The notes under the pieces were generated by a model that was not told the origin of the DNA, searched no databases, and saw only the letters and a list, made by a program, of their open reading frames with translations. Below, piece by piece: positions 5,729-8,271 of a DNA stretch of 8,271 bases. A program made the translations under genes and the position numbers. Every line of letters starts with the position of its first letter. Position 1 is the first letter of the stretch. Source of the stretch: an uncultured beta proteobacterium (GTDB lineage Bacteria > Pseudomonadota > Gammaproteobacteria > Burkholderiales > Rhodocyclaceae); NCBI GenBank assembly GCA_903933395.1, contig CAIZKA010000459.1:1-8271 (forward strand), written 5' to 3'.

Positions 5729-6426
5729 ACGAGCCGATCGAAGTCGGCCGCCGCGAATCGAGCGTGCTGCGGATATCGCTGCGCACGGCCGCCATCATGC
5801 TGGCCTTCACGCTCGTGTTCACCGCCATGATGGCCGGCACCTACAAGGCCACGGAACCGCTGGTCGCCGCCAGCGCGCTGGCCGAAAAACTGCGCCTCAT
5901 CGGCGAGGTGCTGCCGCCCGCGCAATACGACAACGACCTGATGGCCGACGCCGTCATCCTGCCGCCGCAAGCGGCGCTCGGACTCGACGACGAAACCCGT
6001 CTCTGGCGCGCGCGCCGGAACGGCGGCCCGGCGGCGCTGGTATTCGAAGCGGCGGCCCGCGACGGCTATTCCGGCCGCATCAGCCTGATACTCGCCGTGG
6101 GCGCGGACGGCAGACTGCTGGCCGTGCGCGTCACCGGCCACAAGGAAACGCCGGGGCTGGGCGACTACATCGACCCGAAGAAGGATCGCAATAAGACCCG
6201 GCCGTGGATCACCCAGTTCAACAATCTCGGCTTCGACGGCGTGCCGCGCGACAAGTGGCGCGTGAAGAAGGACGGCGGCCGTTTCGACCAGATGAGCGGC
6301 GCGACGATTTCCGCCCGCGCCGTCACCAATGCCAGCGGTCGCGCGCTGGCCTGGGCCGTGGAAAACCGCGACAAGCTTTTCACCCTGCCGCCCGACAGCC
6401 GCTTCGAAGGAAAGGAAACACCATGA
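5725..6426 (+). CDS. rnfG: Rnf/Rsx complex subunit G (covalent FMN, periplasmic domain)
   Basis: A single-pass membrane subunit homologous to NqrC, with an FMN-binding domain on the outer face of the membrane. It is 233 aa. After a basic N-terminus, the membrane helix spans about residues 18-40. The FMN_bind domain follows with VTGHKETPGLG (136-146), a conserved K-x-W-I-x-Q-F-like region (158-165) and the flavinylation motif D188-Q-M-S191-G-A-T194, in which Thr194 receives FMN from ApbE. A strong Shine-Dalgarno, AGGGAGG (5712-5718), sits six bases before ATG 5725, the best in the operon. The start overlaps the rnfD stop and the stop overlaps the rnfE start, both as ATGA. Confidence 0.95.
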   Translation: MNEPIEVGRRESSVLRISLRTAAIMLAFTLVFTAMMAGTYKATEPLVAASALAEKLRLIGEVLPPAQYDNDLMADAVILPPQAALGLDDETRLWRARRNGGPAALVFEAAARDGYSGRISLILAVGADGRLLAVRVTGHKETPGLGDYIDPKKDRNKTRPWITQFNNLGFDGVPRDKWRVKKDGGRFDQMSGATISARAVTNASGRALAWAVENRDKLFTLPPDSRFEGKETP

Positions 6427-7112
6427 GCATGTACAAGGACATTGCCTGGAACGGTCTGTGGAAGCAGAACAGCATCCTTGCCCAGTTGCTGGGCTTGTGC
6501 CCCCTCTTGGCCGTGAGCACCAACCTGGTCAATGCGGTCAGCCTGGGGCTGGCCACCATCCTGGTCATGATGCTGGCCAACTTCGCGATTTCCGCGCTGC
6601 GCGCGCTGATCCCCTACGAGATCAGGATTCCGGTGTTCATCCTGATCATCGCGGCGCTGGTCACCGTGGTCGATCTGGCCTTCAACGCCTTCCTGCACGA
6701 CATGTACTTGGTGCTAGGCATCTTCATTCCGCTGATTGTCACCAACTGTATCGTGCTGGCCCGCGTCGAAGCCTTCGCCGCCAAGAACGGTCTCCGCGCC
6801 TCGACTCTTGACGGCCTGATGATGGGCGTCGGCTTCGTCTGGGTCATTGCCTTGCTGGGCGCGGTGCGCGAACTGATCGGCCAGGGCACGCTGTTTTCCG
6901 GTATCGAGATGATCTTCCCGACGCTTTCCGGGATCCAGGTCCTGCCCGAGAGCTATCCCGGATTTCTGGTCGCCATCCTGCCGCCCGGCGCCTTCTTCGT
7001 CCTCGGCCTGCTGGTCGCCGGACGCAACTGGCTGGATGCGCGCTCCAACCAGCGCGTGCGCGAACATCGCCTGCACGATCAGCACCCGCCCGCAACTACC
7101 GTCACCGCATGA
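6423..7112 (+). CDS. rnfE: Rnf/Rsx complex subunit E
   Basis: A membrane core subunit homologous to NqrD and paralogous to RnfA, with which it pairs in inverted orientation. It is 229 aa (231 in E. coli RsxE), with about six hydrophobic segments. Motifs parallel RnfA: QLLGLCPLLAVS with Cys26 and FIPLIVTNCIVLAR with Cys109, the probable ligands of the intramembrane Fe-S cluster shared with RnfA. GVGFVWVIALLGAVRELIG (135-153) is also typical of the family. AAGGA (6412-6416, preceded by a second AAGG) lies six bases upstream. A second ATG two codons in (6429) is an alternative start. The last ~25 residues are a hydrophilic, basic tail. It overlaps rnfG at the start and nth at the stop (ATGA in both). 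Confidence 0.95.
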   Translation: MSMYKDIAWNGLWKQNSILAQLLGLCPLLAVSTNLVNAVSLGLATILVMMLANFAISALRALIPYEIRIPVFILIIAALVTVVDLAFNAFLHDMYLVLGIFIPLIVTNCIVLARVEAFAAKNGLRASTLDGLMMGVGFVWVIALLGAVRELIGQGTLFSGIEMIFPTLSGIQVLPESYPGFLVAILPPGAFFVLGLLVAGRNWLDARSNQRVREHRLHDQHPPATTVTA

Positions 7113-7741
7113 GTCCTAAGAAGGTTCGCGAGTTCTTCTCCCGCCTCGTGGCGGCGAACCCGGAACCCAAAGGCGAACTCGAATACGCCACACCGTTTCA
7201 ACTCCTGGTCGCTGTCGTGTTGTCGGCCCAGGCCACCGACAAGGGCGTCAACCGCGCCACGCGCGCCCTGTTCCGCGACCACCCGACGCCGCAAGCCATG
7301 GCCGCGCTGGGCGAGGACGGCCTGATCGACTACATCCAGACCATCGGCCTCTACCGCACCAAGGCGAAGAACGTCGCGGCCCTTTCGCGCCTGCTGCTCG
7401 AACGCCACGGCGGCGAAGTGCCGCACGATCGCGCCGCGCTCGAAGCCCTGCCCGGCGTCGGGCGCAAAACCGCCAACGTGGTGCTCAACATCGCCTTCCA
7501 TGAACCGACCATCGCCGTAGACACCCACATCTTCCGCGTCGGCAACCGCACCGGCCTGGCGCCGGGCAAGACGGTCGATGCGGTGGAACAGAAACTGCTG
7601 AAAGCGGTGCCGGCCGAATTCCGCCTGCACGCCCACCACTGGCTGATCCTGCTCGGCCGCTACACCTGCAAGGCGCGCAGTCCGGATTGCGTGCATTGCG
7701 GCGTCTTCGACCTCTGCGGGTTCAAGGAGAAGAATGTTTAA
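7109..7741 (+). CDS. nth: Endonuclease III (DNA glycosylase/AP lyase)
   Basis: A base excision repair enzyme that removes oxidised pyrimidines and cuts the abasic site by beta-elimination. It is 210 aa, one shorter than E. coli Nth and collinear with it. The helix-hairpin-helix LPGVGRKTANVV (114-125) contains catalytic Lys120, and VDTHIFRV (137-144) contains Asp138. The C-terminal 4Fe-4S loop is Cys187-x6-Cys194-x2-Cys197-x5-Cys203. All catalytic and cluster residues fall at the E. coli positions, so the enzyme should be active. ATG 7109 overlaps the rnfE stop (ATGA), and no independent Shine-Dalgarno or promoter is evident, so expression probably depends on the rnf transcript. The rsx-nth linkage is known in E. 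coli. The 3' end overlaps the DUF1841 gene by 8 bp. Confidence 0.97.
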   Translation: MSPKKVREFFSRLVAANPEPKGELEYATPFQLLVAVVLSAQATDKGVNRATRALFRDHPTPQAMAALGEDGLIDYIQTIGLYRTKAKNVAALSRLLLERHGGEVPHDRAALEALPGVGRKTANVVLNIAFHEPTIAVDTHIFRVGNRTGLAPGKTVDAVEQKLLKAVPAEFRLHAHHWLILLGRYTCKARSPDCVHCGVFDLCGFKEKNV

Positions 7742-8159
7742 TCCCAGCCGCGACCAGGCCCGCCAGTTCCTCATCGATGCCTGGGCCAAGCATCGCAACA
7801 AGCTGCCCGGCACGCCGATGGACATCCTCGCTGCCGACCTCGTCGCCCTGCATCCCGAGTACCACGCCCTGCTCGAAGCCGAGGATGCGCTGACCCGCGA
7901 ATGGACACCGGAACAGGGGGAAACCAATCCCTTTCTGCATCTGTCGCTGCACCTGGCGATCGAGGAACAGCTTTCGATCGACCAGCCGCCGGGCATCCGC
8001 GCCGCCTTCAACCTGCTGCAAAGCCGCCGTGCCGACCGCCACGAGGCGCTGCACGACGTGCTCGAATGCCTCGGCGAAATGCTCTGGCGCGCCCAGCGCA
8101 GCAAGCTGCCCCCGGACGGCGAGGCCTATATCGACTGCGTGCGGCGCAAAGCCGGCTGA
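7734..8159 (+). CDS. DUF1841 family protein, function unknown
   Basis: A 141-aa protein that I recognise as DUF1841, a small uncharacterised proteobacterial family, from the MFNPSRDQ start, the TPEQGETNPFLHLSLHLAIEEQ core, the SIDQPPGIRAA segment and the final LPPDGEAYIDCVRRK. No signal peptide or membrane helix is seen, so it is probably cytoplasmic, mainly helical and acidic. Three HxxxH pairs stand out: His40/His44, His69/His73 and His103/His107, with Glu77, Glu78, Asp83, Glu111 and Glu115 at helical spacing. Such a set could bind metal, but this is inference. There is one cysteine at 112 and one at 135. AAGGAG (7724-7729) is the ribosome binding site; ATG 7734 lies inside the last codons of nth, so the two are co-translated. 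The family assignment is from memory. Confidence 0.88.
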   Translation: MFNPSRDQARQFLIDAWAKHRNKLPGTPMDILAADLVALHPEYHALLEAEDALTREWTPEQGETNPFLHLSLHLAIEEQLSIDQPPGIRAAFNLLQSRRADRHEALHDVLECLGEMLWRAQRSKLPPDGEAYIDCVRRKAG

Positions 8160-8199
8160 CCGTCCGCAAAGAGTCGGCGCTGACGGCACGGCGGACAAA

Positions 8200-8228
8200 G
8201 CGACAAGCGGCCCGCACTGAGCTATTCT
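8200..8228 (+). promoter_or_regulatory. Candidate promoter for the right-edge gene
   Basis: GCGACA (8200-8205, 4/6 to the -35) and TATTCT (8223-8228, 4/6 to the -10) are spaced by 17 bp in the 96-bp gap after DUF1841, about 27 bp before the next ATG. This is a modest match only. Confidence 0.3.
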
Positions 8229-8255
8229 TCTGCTTCACCCCTGAAAGAGAACGCC

Positions 8256-8271
8256 ATGCGCTTTGAAGGAA
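8256..8271 (+). CDS. Start of a further gene, possibly MoxR-family AAA ATPase (partial)
   Basis: ATG 8256 has a purine-rich AAAGAGA (8244-8250) five bases upstream and reads MRFEG before the window ends. From memory, many betaproteobacterial MoxR-type AAA ATPases begin with MRFEG, which suggests that identity, but five residues cannot establish it. That a gene starts here is more secure than its product. Confidence 0.4.

Noticed and set aside
7079..8104. 341-codon minus-strand open frame opposite nth and DUF1841
   Set aside because: Runs antisense to two recognised genes whose conserved motifs explain the sequence; no recognisable motif of its own.
8162..8196. Inverted repeat GTCCGC/GCGGAC after DUF1841 as a terminator
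   Set aside because: The 6-bp stem has a 23-nt loop and no T run follows, so an intrinsic terminator is not supported.

Overview
The window looks like a chromosomal segment of a GC-rich betaproteobacterium, most likely from the Rhodocyclales/Sterolibacteriaceae area. The left edge is the 5' end of a 16S rRNA gene on the minus strand, with the betaproteobacterial signature just after the universal 27F site. The protein genes resemble betaproteobacterial homologues. The genus call is inference from about 130 bases of 16S.

Layout: (1) 1-132, start of the 16S rRNA on the minus strand. (2) 133-441, its leader, which holds a boxB-like hairpin, a boxA and a 9-bp inverted repeat. (3) 448-516, a near-consensus rrn promoter (TTTACA, 17 bp, TATAAT) with A/T tracts upstream. 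(4) 615-1628, pyrD on the plus strand, divergent from the rRNA operon; its start lies 49 codons inside the longest open frame. (5) 1629-1729, an intergenic region with a candidate promoter and a 9/10 FNR-like box. (6) 1730-7112, the six-gene Rnf/Rsx electron-transport operon in the order rnfA-B-C-D-G-E. (7) 7109-7741, nth (endonuclease III). (8) 7734-8159, a DUF1841 protein of unknown function. (9) The first codons of a further gene, possibly a MoxR-type ATPase, at 8256.

RnfB to DUF1841 are packed with four ATGA start/stop overlaps, one 8-bp overlap and one 18-bp gap, so they are probably one translationally linked unit. The exception is a 124-bp gap between rnfA and rnfB. It holds a GC-rich, doubly palindromic element resembling the dispersed intergenic repeats of betaproteobacteria, and its last arm contains the likely Shine-Dalgarno of rnfB.

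How the parts work together: RnfB and RnfC carry the soluble-side Fe-S and flavin/NADH chemistry. RnfD and RnfG carry covalent FMN, and both flavinylation threonines are present. RnfA and RnfE are the related membrane core. The complex couples ferredoxin/NAD(H) electron transfer to an ion gradient, or reduces SoxR-like regulators in the E. coli Rsx version. The rnf/rsx-nth arrangement also occurs in E. coli. Here a DUF1841 gene with three HxxxH motifs is appended, and it is the least understood part of the window. No mobile element, CRISPR array or tRNA gene was seen.
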